Program-made: the position numbers and the translations under genes
In this document: piece by piece, positions 35,041 to 45,240 of the stretch
Position numbering within the stretch: position 1 is the stretch's first letter
Layout of the letters: each line of letters begins with the position of its first letter
Notes under the pieces: generated by a model
The model's database searches: none
What the model was told of the DNA's origin: nothing
The model's input: only the letters and a program-made list of their open reading frames with translations
NCBI RefSeq assembly: GCF_016102005.1
Contig: NZ_JACFPL010000001.1
Coordinates: forward strand, 372,001 to 436,000
Source of the DNA: Bifidobacterium choladohabitans
GTDB taxonomy: Bacteria > Actinomycetota > Actinomycetes > Actinomycetales > Bifidobacteriaceae
Length of the DNA stretch: 64,000 nucleotides
Direction of reading: 5' to 3'

Positions 35041-36369
35041 TCAACCTTCCTTGTGCTCACCCTCCAGCAGGAAACCGGTGTACTGGAACTGCTCGGTCTG
35101 GGCCCTGGCCTGTCGCAGGGTATCCAGGCCCACACCGGCGATGATCAGGATGGTGGTGCCGCCGAAAGGCAGCTTGGAGTTGATCTTCAGCAGCATGATC
35201 AGCACCGTGGGAATCAGAGCGACGAAGAGCAGATAGATGGCGCCAACCGTGTTCAGCCGATTCATCACGTATGACAGGTACCGGCTGGTGGCCCGTCCGG
35301 CCCTGATGCCCGGAATAAAGCCGCCATACTCTTTCATGTTGTCGGCCGTCTCATCAGGGTTGAAGGTGATGGACGTGTAGAAGAAGCAGAAGAAGACAAT
35401 CATGACCGAGTAGAGCACGATGTACCAGACCGAGGTCGTGTTGGCCATGTTGGCATCGATCCACTTGACCCAGCTCTGATCGGAATTGCCGAACTGGGCA
35501 ATTAGGGTGGGTATAGCCAAAATCGAGGAAGCGAAGATCGGGGGAATCACGCCTGACATGTTGATCTTGAGCGGCAGATAGGTGGAGGATCCGCCGTACA
35601 TCTTGCGGCCAATCATCCTACGGGTGTACTGGACGGGAATACGGCGCTGAGCCAGTTCCACGTAGTCGACCAGAATCAGAATGACCAGGAGGACGGTCAC
35701 GACAATGCCGAACTTGACCCAGTCGCCGTCCTTGCCGTTGGTCCCCCAACCGATGTTCCAGAGCTGGGGCAGGAAGCCGGAGCAGATGGAGATGAAGATC
35801 AGGACGGACATGCCGTTACCGATGCCCTTGTCGGTGATGAGTTCGGCCATCCACATAATCAGACCGGTGCCGCCGGTCATGATCAGAACCATGACCCCCA
35901 TATTCCACCAGGAGCTGTCAGGGATGACATGCTGTTGGCAGGCACCACCGAAGAGCGCACCCTGGTTGGCCGTAACCAGAATGGTCGTGGACTGCAGCAC
36001 CGCCAAACCAATGGTCAGATACCTGGTGTACTCGGTCAACTTGGCCTCGCCTGACTGACCCTCCTTGTGCAGAGCCTCGAAGCGAGGAATGACCACGCGC
36101 AGCAGCTGTACCACGATGGATGCAGTGATGTAGGGCATGATGCCCAGTGCGAAGATGGACAGCTGCAGCAGAGCTCCGCCGGAGAACAGGTTCACCAGGC
36201 CGATGAAGTCCTCATTGCCAGCCGTGGTGATGCACTTCTGCACGGCGGGATAATCCACGCCTGGGGTAGGTATGAACGACCCGATGCGATAGATGATGAT
36301 GATGCCAAGGACGAAGAAGATTTTCTTCCTCAACTCCTTGGTCTTGAAGGCCTGGATTAACGTCCTCAC
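35041..36369 (-). CDS. secY: Protein translocase subunit SecY
   Basis: Forms the protein-conducting channel of the plasma membrane. The 442 residues give about ten membrane helices; the N-terminal cytoplasmic lead is LIQAFKTKELRKKIFF, the plug region follows YRIGSFIPTPGVD, and the C-terminal cytoplasmic loop has GIRAGRATSRYLSYVMNRL. The start at 36369 is ATG. It lies 184 bases after rplO, with a large hairpin in the gap, and adk follows. Confidence 0.97.
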   Translation of the reverse strand: MRTLIQAFKTKELRKKIFFVLGIIIIYRIGSFIPTPGVDYPAVQKCITTAGNEDFIGLVNLFSGGALLQLSIFALGIMPYITASIVVQLLRVVIPRFEALHKEGQSGEAKLTEYTRYLTIGLAVLQSTTILVTANQGALFGGACQQHVIPDSSWWNMGVMVLIMTGGTGLIMWMAELITDKGIGNGMSVLIFISICSGFLPQLWNIGWGTNGKDGDWVKFGIVVTVLLVILILVDYVELAQRRIPVQYTRRMIGRKMYGGSSTYLPLKINMSGVIPPIFASSILAIPTLIAQFGNSDQSWVKWIDANMANTTSVWYIVLYSVMIVFFCFFYTSITFNPDETADNMKEYGGFIPGIRAGRATSRYLSYVMNRLNTVGAIYLLFVALIPTVLIMLLKINSKLPFGGTTILIIAGVGLDTLRQARAQTEQFQYTGFLLEGEHKEG

Positions 36370-36483
36370 CTAAGTTCCCTCCCTACGCGCCCGCGCGTTG
36401 GTCCCGGTGCATCGCACCTTCTTGCTCCGACCAGCTTAGCCGATGGCTCCGTCAAACCCGACGGCAACCAGGCCGGAAACGAG

Positions 36484-36521
36484 TTCCGGCCCCCGCCCGC
36501 TTGGAGCGGGGAGGGCCGGAA
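36484..36521 (-). other. Large hairpin between rplO and secY
   Basis: TTCCGGCCC pairs perfectly with GGGCCGGAA, and an inner CCCGC/GCGGG extends the stem. It starts about 30 bases past the rplO stop. There is no T run, so partial termination, processing or mRNA protection is more likely than full termination. Confidence 0.55.
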
Positions 36522-36553
36522 TCATCTGCCTTGCGGTCTGTCCCCTGTGAGTA

Positions 36554-37018
36554 TCAGTCCTCGGAGACGGACCCGCCTGCGGCTTCTATCTTGCTCCTGG
36601 CCGAAGCCGAGGCCTTGACGCCTTTGAGGGTGAAAGCAGCCTTGACGTCACCATCACCCAGGACCTTGACGGGGTGGCCCTTGCGGACCGCTCCCTTGTT
36701 GACCAGATCCTCGACGGTGACCTCGCCACCCTTGGGGAAGAGCCCTTCCAGAGCACCCAGGTTGACCACCTGGTACTCCTTCTTGAAGGGGCTCCTGAAT
36801 CCGCGCAGCTTTGGCAGCCGCATGTACAGGGGCAGCTGGCCGCCTTCAAAGCCCGGACGGACCTGGTAGCGGGCCTTGGTGCCCTTGGTGCCACGACCGG
36901 AGGTCTTGCCCTTGGACCCCTCGCCACGACCCACACGGATGCGGTCGCGCTTGGCGCCCGGAGCCGGACGCAGGTCGTGCATCTGCAGGATGGTGGGCTC
37001 TTGCTTGTCGCTGGCCAT
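36554..37018 (-). CDS. rplO: Ribosomal protein uL15
   Basis: Late-assembling large-subunit protein. The 154 residues begin with [22 protein letters not shown], followed by [14 protein letters not shown] and [18 protein letters not shown], all standard L15 features. It lies two bases after rpmD and is the last ribosomal gene before secY. Confidence 0.97.
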   Translation of the reverse strand: MASDKQEPTILQMHDLRPAPGAKRDRIRVGRGEGSKGKTSGRGTKGTKARYQVRPGFEGGQLPLYMRLPKLRGFRSPFKKEYQVVNLGALEGLFPKGGEVTVEDLVNKGAVRKGHPVKVLGDGDVKAAFTLKGVKASASARSKIEAAGGSVSED

Positions 37019-37020
37019 AA

Positions 37021-37206
37021 TCAGTCTGCCTCCTCTACATTCACCAGGTGGCGGACCTTGTCGGCCATCCCCCGGTAGACGGGGGTGTCCTCACGCAGGA
37101 CTGACTGGCCGATCTTGTGAAGGCCCAGAGACCTGACATTCTCCTTCTGGCGGTCGGTGGCATGAGCCACGCCCTTGACCAGGGTGATCTTGATCTGCTT
37201 GGTCAT
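37021..37206 (-). CDS. rpmD: Ribosomal protein uL30
   Basis: A 61-residue large-subunit protein with [20 protein letters not shown] and [14 protein letters not shown]. The ATG at 37206 shares one base with the rpsE stop (TGATG), implying coupling; a GTG codon directly before it extends the open frame by one residue. Confidence 0.96.
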   Translation of the reverse strand: MTKQIKITLVKGVAHATDRQKENVRSLGLHKIGQSVLREDTPVYRGMADKVRHLVNVEEAD

Positions 37207-37967
37207 CACTCACCTGCCTTCGACTGCTCGTCAGCCTTGGCCTTGGCCTCTTCGCGCTCCTTGCGCTCGTCGGCGATTCCGGCGGCACGTGCGCGCAGGA
37301 GGGAGTCGGGGGCGACCTCCTCCAGAGGCAGACCACGGCGTGCCGCGATCTCCTCGGGCTCCTCCAGCTGCTTCAGGGCAGCTACAGTGGCCCGTACCAT
37401 GTTGACGGCGGTGGCCGATCCCATGGACTTGCTCAGGATGTCGGTGATGCCGGCGCACTCCAGGACGGCGCGGACCGGACCACCGGCGATAACGCCGGTG
37501 CCGGGGGCTGCCGGCCTCAGGAGAACCGTGCCGGCCGCGTCGTGGCCGATCACCGGGTGGGTGACGGTGCCGCGGATGCGGGGGACGGTGAACATATGCT
37601 TCTTGGCATCCAGCTGGCCCTTGGAGATGGCTGCGGGGACCTCACGGGACTTGCCGTAGCCGACGCCCACGGTGCCCTTGCCATCGCCCACGACCACCAG
37701 AGCCGCGAAGCTGAAGGTACGGCCTCCCTTGTGGACCTTGGAGACTCGGTTGATGGTCACGACCCTGTCGAGCATGTCGTCACGCTCATCGCGGTCACGA
37801 CGACCACGACGGCCATCCCTGCGGCCGTCACGGGAACCGCCCCGACGACCGCCGCGGCGATCATCGTTCCGGTCGTTCCGGTCCCTTCTGCCACCCTGGC
37901 TGGACTGAGCGTTTGTGGAATCTTCAGTCACCTGGGTTGTTTCCTTTGTCGTTTCGTTGTCGCTCAC
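37206..37967 (-). CDS. rpsE: Ribosomal protein uS5 with basic/acidic N-terminal extension
   Basis: Small-subunit protein at the mRNA entrance, involved in decoding accuracy. The S5 core begins near residue 63 ([22 protein letters not shown]) and includes [15 protein letters not shown]. The first 60 residues are an Asp/Arg/Gly-rich extension with repeated RRGGRRGG-type stretches, and the C-terminus is extended as well; typical S5 is about 165 residues against 253 here. The start is GTG, in a four-base overlap with the rplR stop, with GGGAGG nine bases upstream. Confidence 0.96.
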   Translation of the reverse strand: MSDNETTKETTQVTEDSTNAQSSQGGRRDRNDRNDDRRGGRRGGSRDGRRDGRRGRRDRDERDDMLDRVVTINRVSKVHKGGRTFSFAALVVVGDGKGTVGVGYGKSREVPAAISKGQLDAKKHMFTVPRIRGTVTHPVIGHDAAGTVLLRPAAPGTGVIAGGPVRAVLECAGITDILSKSMGSATAVNMVRATVAALKQLEEPEEIAARRGLPLEEVAPDSLLRARAAGIADERKEREEAKAKADEQSKAGE

Positions 37968-38335
37968 AGTGCCAAACCTCCCTCACGGGCGCCTTCCGCA
38001 ACCGCTGCGACCCTTCCGTGGTACTTGTTGCCACCACGGTCGAAGACCACGGTGGTGATGCCGGCCTTCTTGGCCTTGGCCGCGATCTGCTCGCCCACCT
38101 TGCGGGCAGCCTCGGTCTTGGTGCCCTTGAAGGAGCCGTAGTCCGAAGCCATGGTCGACTCGCTGACCAGGGTGACGCCCCTGGTGTCGTCGACAATCTG
38201 GGCGATCATGTTGCGGTTGGTCCGTGTGACCACCAGACGGGGACGCTCTGCCGTGCCGGAGACGCGCTTGCGCAGACGGGCATGGCGGCGCAGACGGGCG
38301 ATCTTCTTGCCTTTGCCTAGTATCGAGACCGTCAT
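37964..38335 (-). CDS. rplR: Ribosomal protein uL18
   Basis: Large-subunit protein that binds 5S rRNA. The 123 residues start [18 protein letters not shown] and contain [18 protein letters not shown] and the C-terminal [23 protein letters not shown] 38335 lies one base after the rplF stop; the open frame to 38419 is overlap with rplF. Confidence 0.97.
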   Translation of the reverse strand: MTVSILGKGKKIARLRRHARLRKRVSGTAERPRLVVTRTNRNMIAQIVDDTRGVTLVSESTMASDYGSFKGTKTEAARKVGEQIAAKAKKAGITTVVFDRGGNKYHGRVAAVAEGAREGGLAL

Positions 38336-38336
38336 A

Positions 38337-38876
38337 TCACTTACCAGCCTTTCCAGCCTTGCGCAGGATGTGCTCGTCGGCGTACTTGATGCCCTTGCCC
38401 TTGTAAGGTTCGGGCGCACGCAGGGCGCGGATGTTGGCCGCGGCCTGGCCGACAGCCTGCTTGTCGATGCCGGAGACGACCACTTCGTTGGCGTTCGGCG
38501 TCTCGAAGGTGATGCCCTCCGGGGGGTCGACAGTGATGGTGTGCGAGTAGCCCAGCGAGAACTCCAGGGACTTGCCCTTGGCGACCACGCGGTAGCCGGT
38601 GCCGACGATCTGCAGGTGCTTGCTGTAGCCCTTGGAGACGCCTTCGACCATGGAAGCCACGATTGAGCGGCTGAGCCCGTGCTTGGCCTTGGTGGTGCGG
38701 TCCTCGTCGGCGGGGGTCATGATGATCTCATTGCCCTCGACCTTGCCGGTGATGCCCTCAGGCAGCGTGTATCCGTCCGAACCCTTAGGGCCCTTGGCGG
38801 TGAATTCCTGGCCATTGAAGGCCACCTCCACACCTGCCGGAACGGCGATGGGGAGCTTACCAATATGCGATGCCAT
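38337..38876 (-). CDS. rplF: Ribosomal protein uL6
   Basis: Large-subunit protein near the factor-binding site. The 179 residues start [18 protein letters not shown] and end with the family motif [14 protein letters not shown]. Two tandem beta-alpha domains are evident. It lies 16 bases after rpsH. Confidence 0.97.
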   Translation of the reverse strand: MASHIGKLPIAVPAGVEVAFNGQEFTAKGPKGSDGYTLPEGITGKVEGNEIIMTPADEDRTTKAKHGLSRSIVASMVEGVSKGYSKHLQIVGTGYRVVAKGKSLEFSLGYSHTITVDPPEGITFETPNANEVVVSGIDKQAVGQAAANIRALRAPEPYKGKGIKYADEHILRKAGKAGK

Positions 38877-38892
38877 GTTCAGCTCTCCTTTC

Positions 38893-39291
38893 TCACCATA
38901 CGTAGGCGACGATTTCGCCGCCGATGCCCCTGTCGAGGCATTCCTTCTGGGTCATCAGTCCCGAGCTGGTCGAGATGATGGCGATTCCCAGCCCGCCCAG
39001 GGGCATGGGCAGGGAATCCGACTTGGCGTACCGGCGCAGACCGGGCTTGGAGACGCGCTTGATTCCCTGGATGGACTGGCGTCCATCGGGACCGTACTTG
39101 AGCGTGATCTCCAGATCCTGCCCGACGCGCGCTTCCTTGGCGCGGTAATCGGCGATGAAACCTTCGCGCTTGAGGATCTGCGCGATGTTCGCCTTGAACT
39201 TGGAGTACGGCATATCAACTGTTTCATGCTTGGCCGCACTCGCATTACGCAGACGTGTCAGCATGTCTGCGATGGGATCTGTCATTGTCAT
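38893..39291 (-). CDS. rpsH: Ribosomal protein uS8
   Basis: Primary 16S-binding protein of the central domain and, in many bacteria, the feedback regulator of the spc operon. The 132 residues begin [17 protein letters not shown] and carry the C-terminal [20 protein letters not shown] loop. ATG 39291 and a second ATG at 39285 are both possible. An 80-base gap separates it from the S14 gene. Confidence 0.97.
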   Translation of the reverse strand: MTMTDPIADMLTRLRNASAAKHETVDMPYSKFKANIAQILKREGFIADYRAKEARVGQDLEITLKYGPDGRQSIQGIKRVSKPGLRRYAKSDSLPMPLGGLGIAIISTSSGLMTQKECLDRGIGGEIVAYVW

Positions 39292-39371
39292 GTGGGCTTA
39301 TGCCCTTCCTCGCCGTGGTTTCCGCCGCCGGGCAGCAAACTGCCGCGACCGCGGACCTTCAGCGTCGATCT

Positions 39372-39557
39372 TTACCAACTGGACTTCGTCACACCCGGCA
39401 GCTCACCGCGATGGGCCTTCTCACGAAGGCAGATGCGGCACAGGCCGAACTTGCGATAAACGGAATGGGGACGACCGCAGACCTGGCAGCGCGTGTATCC
39501 ACGCACCTTGAACTTCGGCTTGCGTGCCGCCTTGTTTCTCAGAGCGGTTTTTGCCAT
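39372..39557 (-). CDS. rpsZ: Ribosomal protein uS14, zinc-binding type Z
   Basis: A 61-residue small-subunit protein with [18 protein letters not shown] and two CxxC pairs, CQVC (Cys24, Cys27) and CRIC (Cys40, Cys43), so it is the zinc-containing form rather than the zinc-free long paralogue. It starts one base after the rplE stop. Confidence 0.97.
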   Translation of the reverse strand: MAKTALRNKAARKPKFKVRGYTRCQVCGRPHSVYRKFGLCRICLREKAHRGELPGVTKSSW

Positions 39558-39558
39558 A

Positions 39559-40131
39559 TCAGTTCTCCTTGAAGGGGAAGCCCAGCTGCTTGAGCAGCGC
39601 CCGGGCCTCCTGATCGTTCTTGGTGGACGTCACCACGGTGATATCCATACCACGCTGGTGATCGATCTGATCGGGATCGATCTCGTGGAACATGGACTGC
39701 TCCGTGAGACCGAAGTTGTAGTTGCCCTGGCCGTCGAACTGACGGTCGCTGATTCCGCGGAAGTCGCGGATACGGGGCAGAGCCAGGGTGAGCAGTCGAT
39801 CCAGGAACTCCCACATACGCACGCCGCGCAGGGTGGCGAAAGCTCCGATGGCCTGTCCCTCACGCAGGTGGAACTGCGCCACGGACTTCTTGGCCTTGGT
39901 GATCTTGGGCCTCTGGCCGGTGATGGCCGTCAGGTCCTTGACCGCGCCCTCGATCAGCTTGGAGTCACGTGCCGCGGCCCCCACGCCCATGGAGACCACG
40001 ACCTTCTCGATCCTGGGCACCTGCATGGGGTTGGAGAACTTGAACTCCTTCTCCAGCTCGGGCACGATGCTCTCACGGTACTGCTGCAGCAAACGAGGGA
40101 CTGCCGGTGCTTCAACGGTGGTATCGCTCAT
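39559..40131 (-). CDS. rplE: Ribosomal protein uL5
   Basis: Large-subunit protein that binds 5S rRNA and contacts the P-site tRNA. The 190 residues include [40 protein letters not shown] and [17 protein letters not shown]. The start overlaps the rplX stop by four bases (ATGA). Confidence 0.97.
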   Translation of the reverse strand: MSDTTVEAPAVPRLLQQYRESIVPELEKEFKFSNPMQVPRIEKVVVSMGVGAAARDSKLIEGAVKDLTAITGQRPKITKAKKSVAQFHLREGQAIGAFATLRGVRMWEFLDRLLTLALPRIRDFRGISDRQFDGQGNYNFGLTEQSMFHEIDPDQIDHQRGMDITVVTSTKNDQEARALLKQLGFPFKEN

Positions 40132-40463
40132 GACAGCTCCTTGCCTGACTTCTTGGCGAAGCGGGTGCGCACGACCTTGACCTTGCCGTCACGCGCCTCC
40201 TCCTTGATGTTCACGCCGATGCGGGTCGGCTTCTTGGTCTCCGGGTCGATGACCATCACGTTGGAGCGATGGATGGGCGCCTCGGTCGGGACGATGCCCG
40301 ACTCCTGACCCTGCTGGGTGGCCCGCACATGCTTCTTGACAATCTGGATACCCTCGACGATCAGGCGGTCATTGGGCAGAATCCGCAGAACCTTGCCCTC
40401 CTTGCCGCGATCCTTGCCGCGGATGACCTTGACCTGGTCGCCTGTCTTGATCTTGGCTACCAC
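40128..40463 (-). CDS. rplX: Ribosomal protein uL24
   Basis: Assembly initiator of the large subunit. The 111 residues have the KOW motif in [20 protein letters not shown] and the [13 protein letters not shown] segment. The start codon is GTG, one base after the rplN stop. Its ribosome-binding site, GGAGGTGATC at 40468-40477, matches the whole ten-base anti-Shine-Dalgarno end of 16S rRNA and lies within the last codons of rplN. Confidence 0.96.
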   Translation of the reverse strand: MVAKIKTGDQVKVIRGKDRGKEGKVLRILPNDRLIVEGIQIVKKHVRATQQGQESGIVPTEAPIHRSNVMVIDPETKKPTRIGVNIKEEARDGKVKVVRTRFAKKSGKELS

Positions 40464-40464
40464 T

Positions 40465-40833
40465 TCAGATCACCTCCGGTGCCAGGGACACGATCTTCAT
40501 GAAGCGCTTGTCGCGCAGCTCACGACCGACCGGTCCGAAGATACGAGTGCCGCGGGGCTCACGACCGGTGCCGAGGATGACCGCCGCGTTCTCGTCGAAC
40601 TTGATGTAGGAGCCGTCGTGACGACGATGCTCCTTGACCGTACGGACGACGACCGCCTTGACGACCTCGCCCTTCTTGACCGACCCGCCGGGAATGGCAT
40701 CCTTGACGGTGGCGACGATCACGTCGCCAATGCCGGCATAGCGTCGCTTCGACCCGCCGAGCACGCGGATGGCCAGGATCTCCTTGGCACCCGTGTTGTC
40801 GGCGACCTGAAGCCGCGATTCCTGCTGAATCAT
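40465..40833 (-). CDS. rplN: Ribosomal protein uL14
   Basis: Large-subunit protein at the bridge to 16S rRNA. The 122 residues start [18 protein letters not shown] and contain [20 protein letters not shown] and [20 protein letters not shown], all standard. A 79-base gap follows rpsQ; rplX is read one base after its stop. Confidence 0.98.
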   Translation of the reverse strand: MIQQESRLQVADNTGAKEILAIRVLGGSKRRYAGIGDVIVATVKDAIPGGSVKKGEVVKAVVVRTVKEHRRHDGSYIKFDENAAVILGTGREPRGTRIFGPVGRELRDKRFMKIVSLAPEVI

Positions 40834-40912
40834 TGATTCTCCTTAGCCGCGCTGGTTCTCCGCAGACACCCCGCGCAAGGGCGGGATGAAATGCGGAGCC
40901 TGGCCGAACTTG

Positions 40913-41179
40913 TTACTTGGCGCGCTCGACGATGGAGTCGAGACGCCAGCGCTTGGTCTTGCTCAGAGGACGGGTCTCCATGATACTCACGAAGTCGCCC
41001 ACATGGGCCTCGTTCTTCTCATCATGGGCCTTGACCTTGCGGTTGCTGCGGACGACCTTGCCGTACAGGGGGTGGGTCGAACGCTGCTCCAGCTCAACGG
41101 TGATGGTCTTGTCCATCTTGTCGGACACGACGTAGCCGCTGCGAACCTTGCGGAAGTTGCGCTCCTGCTTGTCAGCCAT
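40913..41179 (-). CDS. rpsQ: Ribosomal protein uS17
   Basis: An 88-residue OB-fold protein that binds 16S rRNA early. It has [38 protein letters not shown] and [18 protein letters not shown]. It starts two bases after the rpmC stop. Confidence 0.97.
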   Translation of the reverse strand: MADKQERNFRKVRSGYVVSDKMDKTITVELEQRSTHPLYGKVVRSNRKVKAHDEKNEAHVGDFVSIMETRPLSKTKRWRLDSIVERAK

Positions 41180-41181
41180 GC

Positions 41182-41445
41182 TTACTTCTCCTCAGCTTTG
41201 CTCTCGGCCTTTGCTTCGGCGGGCTCCTGGCTGATGCCCAGCTCGCGCTCACGCAGGACGGTGTACATCCTGGCGATGTCGTGCTTGACGGCCTTGAGGC
41301 GGGAGGTGTTCTCCAGCTGACCGGTGGCCGACTGGAAGCGCAGGTTGAACAGCTCTTCCTTGGACTTCTTCAGGAAATCCTCGATCTCCGCATTGGTCTT
41401 TTCATTCAGATTCTTGATGGAATACTCGGCTGTTCCGACTGACAT
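41182..41445 (-). CDS. rpmC: Ribosomal protein uL29
   Basis: An 87-residue coiled-coil protein at the tunnel exit. The core has [19 protein letters not shown] and [18 protein letters not shown]; the last 20 residues form an Ala/Glu/Lys-rich tail beyond the usual 65-70 residue length. Its ATG shares one base with the rplP stop. Confidence 0.96.
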   Translation of the reverse strand: MSVGTAEYSIKNLNEKTNAEIEDFLKKSKEELFNLRFQSATGQLENTSRLKAVKHDIARMYTVLRERELGISQEPAEAKAESKAEEK

Positions 41446-41864
41446 CAGATGTCACCGCCTTCACGTGCAATAATCCGGCACTTCATGGGAAGCTTGTCAG
41501 TAGCGCGGCGAAGGGCCTCACGGGCCACATCCTCGCTCACGCCGCCGATCTCGAAGAGCACCCGGCCGGGACGGACGTTGGCCACCCAAAACTCGGGTGC
41601 ACCCTTGCCGGAACCCATTCGGGATCCCAGGGCATGCTTGGTCAGGGGGCGATCCGGGAAGACCGTGATCCAGACGCGGCCGCCACGCTTGATGTACCGG
41701 GTCATGGCGATACGGGCCGCCTCGATCTGCCGGTTGGTCAGGTAGGCCGGAGCCAGGGCCTGGATGCCGTAATCGCCGAAAGCGATCTCGTTGCCGCCCT
41801 TGGACATGCCCGAACGACCCGGACGATGCTGCTTGCGGTATTTAGTCCTCTTTGGGATAAGCAC
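41445..41864 (-). CDS. rplP: Ribosomal protein uL16
   Basis: Large-subunit protein that helps position A-site tRNA. The 139 residues start [19 protein letters not shown] and include [20 protein letters not shown] and [13 protein letters not shown]. It starts three bases after the rpsC stop. Confidence 0.98.
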   Translation of the reverse strand: MLIPKRTKYRKQHRPGRSGMSKGGNEIAFGDYGIQALAPAYLTNRQIEAARIAMTRYIKRGGRVWITVFPDRPLTKHALGSRMGSGKGAPEFWVANVRPGRVLFEIGGVSEDVAREALRRATDKLPMKCRIIAREGGDI

Positions 41865-41867
41865 GGC

Positions 41868-42713
41868 TCACTCCTTTGCTTCGGTTGCGACGGGGGCCGA
41901 AGCGGTCTGCTCCTGAGCCGCCGCCGGCGGCGCGGCCACACCGCTGTTCTGCTTGGCTGCATCCTGCTCGCGGCGGGTGCGTCCCTCGGAGGGACGGACG
42001 CCACGACGGGGACGACGATCGCCGCGCCGACCGGGCCGGTTGTTCTGCTGAGCCTGCTGCTCCTCGAACTGACGCTCGGTCATGTCGCCCTTGTAGATCC
42101 AGACCTTGACGCCAATGCGGCCGTAGGTGGTCCTGGCCTCGAAGAAGCCGTAGTCGATCAGGGCGCGCAGAGTCTGCAGGGGCACACGGCCCTCACGGTA
42201 GAACTCCGAGCGGCTCATCTCGGCTCCACCCAGACGACCGGACAGCTTGATCCTGATGCCCTTGGCACCGGCCCGCATGGCATCCTGCTGAGCCTTGCGC
42301 ATGGCTCGGCGGAAGGTGACGCGGTTGGTCAGCTGCTCGGCGATGCCCTGAGCCACCAGCTGGGCATCGATGGAGGCGTTCTTGACCTCGAAGATGTTCA
42401 GCTGGACCTGCTTGCCGGTAATCTTCTCCAGCTTGGCGCGCACGCGCTCGGCCTCGGCTCCGCGACGACCGATGACGATGCCCGGCCGGGCGGTGTGGAT
42501 GTCGACGCGCACACGGTCACGGGTCCGCTCGATGACGATCTTGGAGACGCCTGCGCGCTCCAGATCCTTGTTCATCTCCTTGCGGATCTTGTCGTCCTCA
42601 AGGACGAAGTCGCTGTAACGCTCCCCCGCCTTGTTGGAGTCGGAGTACCACTTGCTGCGGTGCTCCTCGGTGATGCCGAGTCGGTACCCAAACGGGTTGA
42701 TCTTCTGCCCCAT
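41868..42713 (-). CDS. rpsC: Ribosomal protein uS3
   Basis: Small-subunit protein at the mRNA entrance with helicase-assisting function. It starts [20 protein letters not shown] and has the KH loop [19 protein letters not shown] and the C-terminal domain [17 protein letters not shown]. Start at ATG 42713, which shares one base with the rplV stop (TAATG); the frame upstream is overlap only. The 281 residues include about 65 extra C-terminal residues rich in Arg, Gln and Ala. Confidence 0.97.
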   Translation of the reverse strand: MGQKINPFGYRLGITEEHRSKWYSDSNKAGERYSDFVLEDDKIRKEMNKDLERAGVSKIVIERTRDRVRVDIHTARPGIVIGRRGAEAERVRAKLEKITGKQVQLNIFEVKNASIDAQLVAQGIAEQLTNRVTFRRAMRKAQQDAMRAGAKGIRIKLSGRLGGAEMSRSEFYREGRVPLQTLRALIDYGFFEARTTYGRIGVKVWIYKGDMTERQFEEQQAQQNNRPGRRGDRRPRRGVRPSEGRTRREQDAAKQNSGVAAPPAAAQEQTASAPVATEAKE

Positions 42714-43072
42714 TATCGGGCTCCTTCCTTGTCGGCCACCACGACGGTGATGTGGCTGGTCCGCTTGTTGATGCGGGCCGCACGACCCTGGGCGCGGGCA
42801 CGGAACCGCTTCAGGGTGGTTCCTTCGTCCACGTAGGTCTCCCGGACCATCAGCTCGTTCTCGCGGAAGGGCTGGTTGGCCTTGTCCGCCTTGACACGCG
42901 CGTTGGCGATGGCGCTCTCCAGGCACTTGCGGACCGGAACGGCCGCGTCCTGGGGGGCGAACTTCAGAATGGTCACGGCCTCGGTCGCCTGCTTGCCTCG
43001 GATGAGGTCGACGACGCGGCGAGCCTTGCGAGGCGTCACGCGAACGTGACGTGCAATTGCCTTAGCTTCCAT
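42713..43072 (-). CDS. rplV: Ribosomal protein uL22
   Basis: Lines the exit tunnel and contacts all 23S domains. The 119 residues have [20 protein letters not shown] and the hairpin end [20 protein letters not shown]. It is followed by rpsC with a one-base overlap. Confidence 0.98.
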   Translation of the reverse strand: MEAKAIARHVRVTPRKARRVVDLIRGKQATEAVTILKFAPQDAAVPVRKCLESAIANARVKADKANQPFRENELMVRETYVDEGTTLKRFRARAQGRAARINKRTSHITVVVADKEGAR

Positions 43073-43093
43073 GTGTCTCTACTCTCCCTCGCC

Positions 43094-43372
43094 TCAGCGG
43101 CGTGCTTTCTTGTCGTCCTTCACGTGACCCCTGAAGGTCCGTGTGGGGGCGAATTCGCCGAGCTTGTGGCCGACCATGGCCTCGGTGACGAAGACCGGGA
43201 CATGCTTGCGGCCATCGTGCACAGCGAAAGTGTGCCCGATGAAGTCCGGGGTGATCATGGAACGACGGGACCAGGTCTTGATGACGTTCTTGGTGCCCTT
43301 CTCGTTCTGCTCGTCGACTTTCTTCTGCAAGTGGGCGTCGACGAATGGGCCCTTCTTGATGCTACGAGTCAT
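43094..43372 (-). CDS. rpsS: Ribosomal protein uS19
   Basis: Small-subunit head protein bound next to S13. The 92 residues start [19 protein letters not shown] and include [20 protein letters not shown] and the C-terminal [19 protein letters not shown]. Confidence 0.98.
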   Translation of the reverse strand: MTRSIKKGPFVDAHLQKKVDEQNEKGTKNVIKTWSRRSMITPDFIGHTFAVHDGRKHVPVFVTEAMVGHKLGEFAPTRTFRGHVKDDKKARR

Positions 43373-43387
43373 CTTTCCGACACTCCC

Positions 43388-44218
43388 TTACTTGCGGTTC
43401 TTACCATTTGGACGACGACGCACGATCATCTTGTTGGAGGCCTTCTTGGGCCTGCGGGTGCGGACCTCGCCCTTGCCCCAGGGAGACACTGGCGGCTTGC
43501 CGCCACGGGTGCGTCCGCCATGCGGGTGGTCGACCGGGTTCATGGATTCACCACGGGTGATGGGCCTGCGTCCCATCCAGCGTGCACGTCCCGCCTTGCC
43601 GAGCTGGACGTTGGCGTGGTCATTGTTGCCGACCTCGCCCACCGTTGCGCGGCAACGGGAATCGACATTGCGGATTTCACCGGAGGGCATACGCAGCTGG
43701 GCGTAGGCCCCGTCCTTGGCCACCAACTGGACGGCAGCACCGGCCGAGCGGGCGATCTTGGCGCCGCCCAGTGGCCGCAGCTCAATGGCGTGGACGATGG
43801 TGCCAGTGGGGATGTTGCGCAGAGGCAGGTTGTTGCCGGGCTTGATGTCGGCCTGGGGACCGGTCTCGATGACGTCACCCTGCTTGATGCCCTGCGGGGC
43901 AATGATGTAGCGCTTCTCGCCGTCTGCAAAGTGCAGAAGGGCGATGCGGGCCGAGCGGTTGGGATCGTATTCGATCTCAGCCACCTTAGCGGGCACACCG
44001 TCCTTGTCCCAGCGACGGAAGTCGATGAGGCGGTACTGGCGCTTGTGTCCGCCGCCGCGGTGCCGGCTGGTGACGCGGCCATAGGAGTTGCGTCCGCCGG
44101 TCTTGCTCAGCTTGCGAACCAGCGACTTCTCGGGCTTGGAGCGCGTGATTTCGGCGAAGTCCGAAACCGAGGCGTTGCGACGGCCCGCGGTCGTCGGCTT
44201 GTATGTACGGATAGCCAT
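43388..44218 (-). CDS. rplB: Ribosomal protein uL2
   Basis: Essential for subunit joining and peptidyl-transferase assembly. The 276 residues start [20 protein letters not shown] and contain [20 protein letters not shown] and the conserved [18 protein letters not shown] stretch with the critical His. Confidence 0.98.
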   Translation of the reverse strand: MAIRTYKPTTAGRRNASVSDFAEITRSKPEKSLVRKLSKTGGRNSYGRVTSRHRGGGHKRQYRLIDFRRWDKDGVPAKVAEIEYDPNRSARIALLHFADGEKRYIIAPQGIKQGDVIETGPQADIKPGNNLPLRNIPTGTIVHAIELRPLGGAKIARSAGAAVQLVAKDGAYAQLRMPSGEIRNVDSRCRATVGEVGNNDHANVQLGKAGRARWMGRRPITRGESMNPVDHPHGGRTRGGKPPVSPWGKGEVRTRRPKKASNKMIVRRRPNGKNRK

Positions 44219-44253
44219 AATCTAGTTCTTCCTTAACTTTTCTCGGCTAGCCT

Positions 44254-44556
44254 TCAGTTGTTGGTACCGAAGACATCAATCGACTGGCCCTCGGCCACCT
44301 TGACGATGGCGCGCTTCTCGGCGACGCGACGACCCCAGCCCGTACGGGTCCGGGTCCGCTTGCCCTGCCGATTCAGGGTGTTGACCGATGTGACCTTCAC
44401 ATTGAAGATCTGCTCGATGGCCTGCTTGATGGCGACCTTGTTGGCATCAGGGTCCACCACGAATGTGTACTGGCCGCGGTCCGAGTTGGCATAGCTCTTC
44501 TCGGAGACGACCGGACGCAGAATGATGTCGTGTGCTGGCTTGTGAATAGCTGCCAT
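44254..44556 (-). CDS. rplW: Ribosomal protein uL23
   Basis: Exit-tunnel protein and docking site for trigger factor and SRP. The 100 residues start [20 protein letters not shown] and include the basic loop [16 protein letters not shown]. Start at ATG 44556, five bases after rplD; the open frame to 44727 is overlap with rplD. Confidence 0.97.
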   Translation of the reverse strand: MAAIHKPAHDIILRPVVSEKSYANSDRGQYTFVVDPDANKVAIKQAIEQIFNVKVTSVNTLNRQGKRTRTRTGWGRRVAEKRAIVKVAEGQSIDVFGTNN

Positions 44557-44561
44557 GAAAA

Positions 44562-45236
44562 TCAGGCCTCCTTGACGGTCTCGGACTTGGCGCCGCCCTT
44601 GACAGCCAGGAAGGCATCGAAGCCATCCTTGCTGAAGACGACATCCTCGGCCGTGACCACATCGTAGGTGTTGAGCTGATCGGCGAAGAGGACATGAACG
44701 GTGGGCAGGTTCCTGACGGAGAGCCACTCGTTGATGTTCTCACGGGACAGCACGACAGTGGTGAATCTGTTGTCGACCAGGGGCAGCAGGGCTGCCTTGG
44801 CGGCCTTGGTGGACGGGGTCTCGCCAATGCCGAAGTCGACCACGTGCACGCGTCCGGCGTTGACCCGGTCGGACAGGACGTAGCGCAGGGCTGCGGCCTT
44901 CATCTTCTTGGGGGTGCGCTGGGAGTAGTCACGCGGCTGCGGGCCGTGGACAATAGCGCCACCAGTCCACTGGGGAGCACGGATGGAGCCCTGACGAGCG
45001 CGTCCGGTGCCCTTCTGCTTCCAAGGCTTGCGGCCGCCGCCGGAGACGGTGGACCGGGTCTTGACCGAGTGCGTGCCCTGGCGGGCTGCAGCCAGCTGGG
45101 CGACGACCACCTGGTGGATCAGCGGCACGTGCGAGCGGACATCCTCCTCGGCAATGCCGAAGATCTGCTCGGGTGCGTCCACGGTCCCGGTGTTCTTGCC
45201 CTGGGCGTCGGTGATGTTCAGAGTCAACTTAGCCAT
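44562..45236 (-). CDS. rplD: Ribosomal protein uL4
   Basis: Large-subunit protein that lines the tunnel constriction and, in E. coli, represses the S10 operon. The 224 residues include the extended-loop motif [20 protein letters not shown] and [20 protein letters not shown]. It starts four bases after rplC. Confidence 0.98.
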   Translation of the reverse strand: MAKLTLNITDAQGKNTGTVDAPEQIFGIAEEDVRSHVPLIHQVVVAQLAAARQGTHSVKTRSTVSGGGRKPWKQKGTGRARQGSIRAPQWTGGAIVHGPQPRDYSQRTPKKMKAAALRYVLSDRVNAGRVHVVDFGIGETPSTKAAKAALLPLVDNRFTTVVLSRENINEWLSVRNLPTVHVLFADQLNTYDVVTAEDVVFSKDGFDAFLAVKGGAKSETVKEA

Positions 45237-45240
45237 GGTT

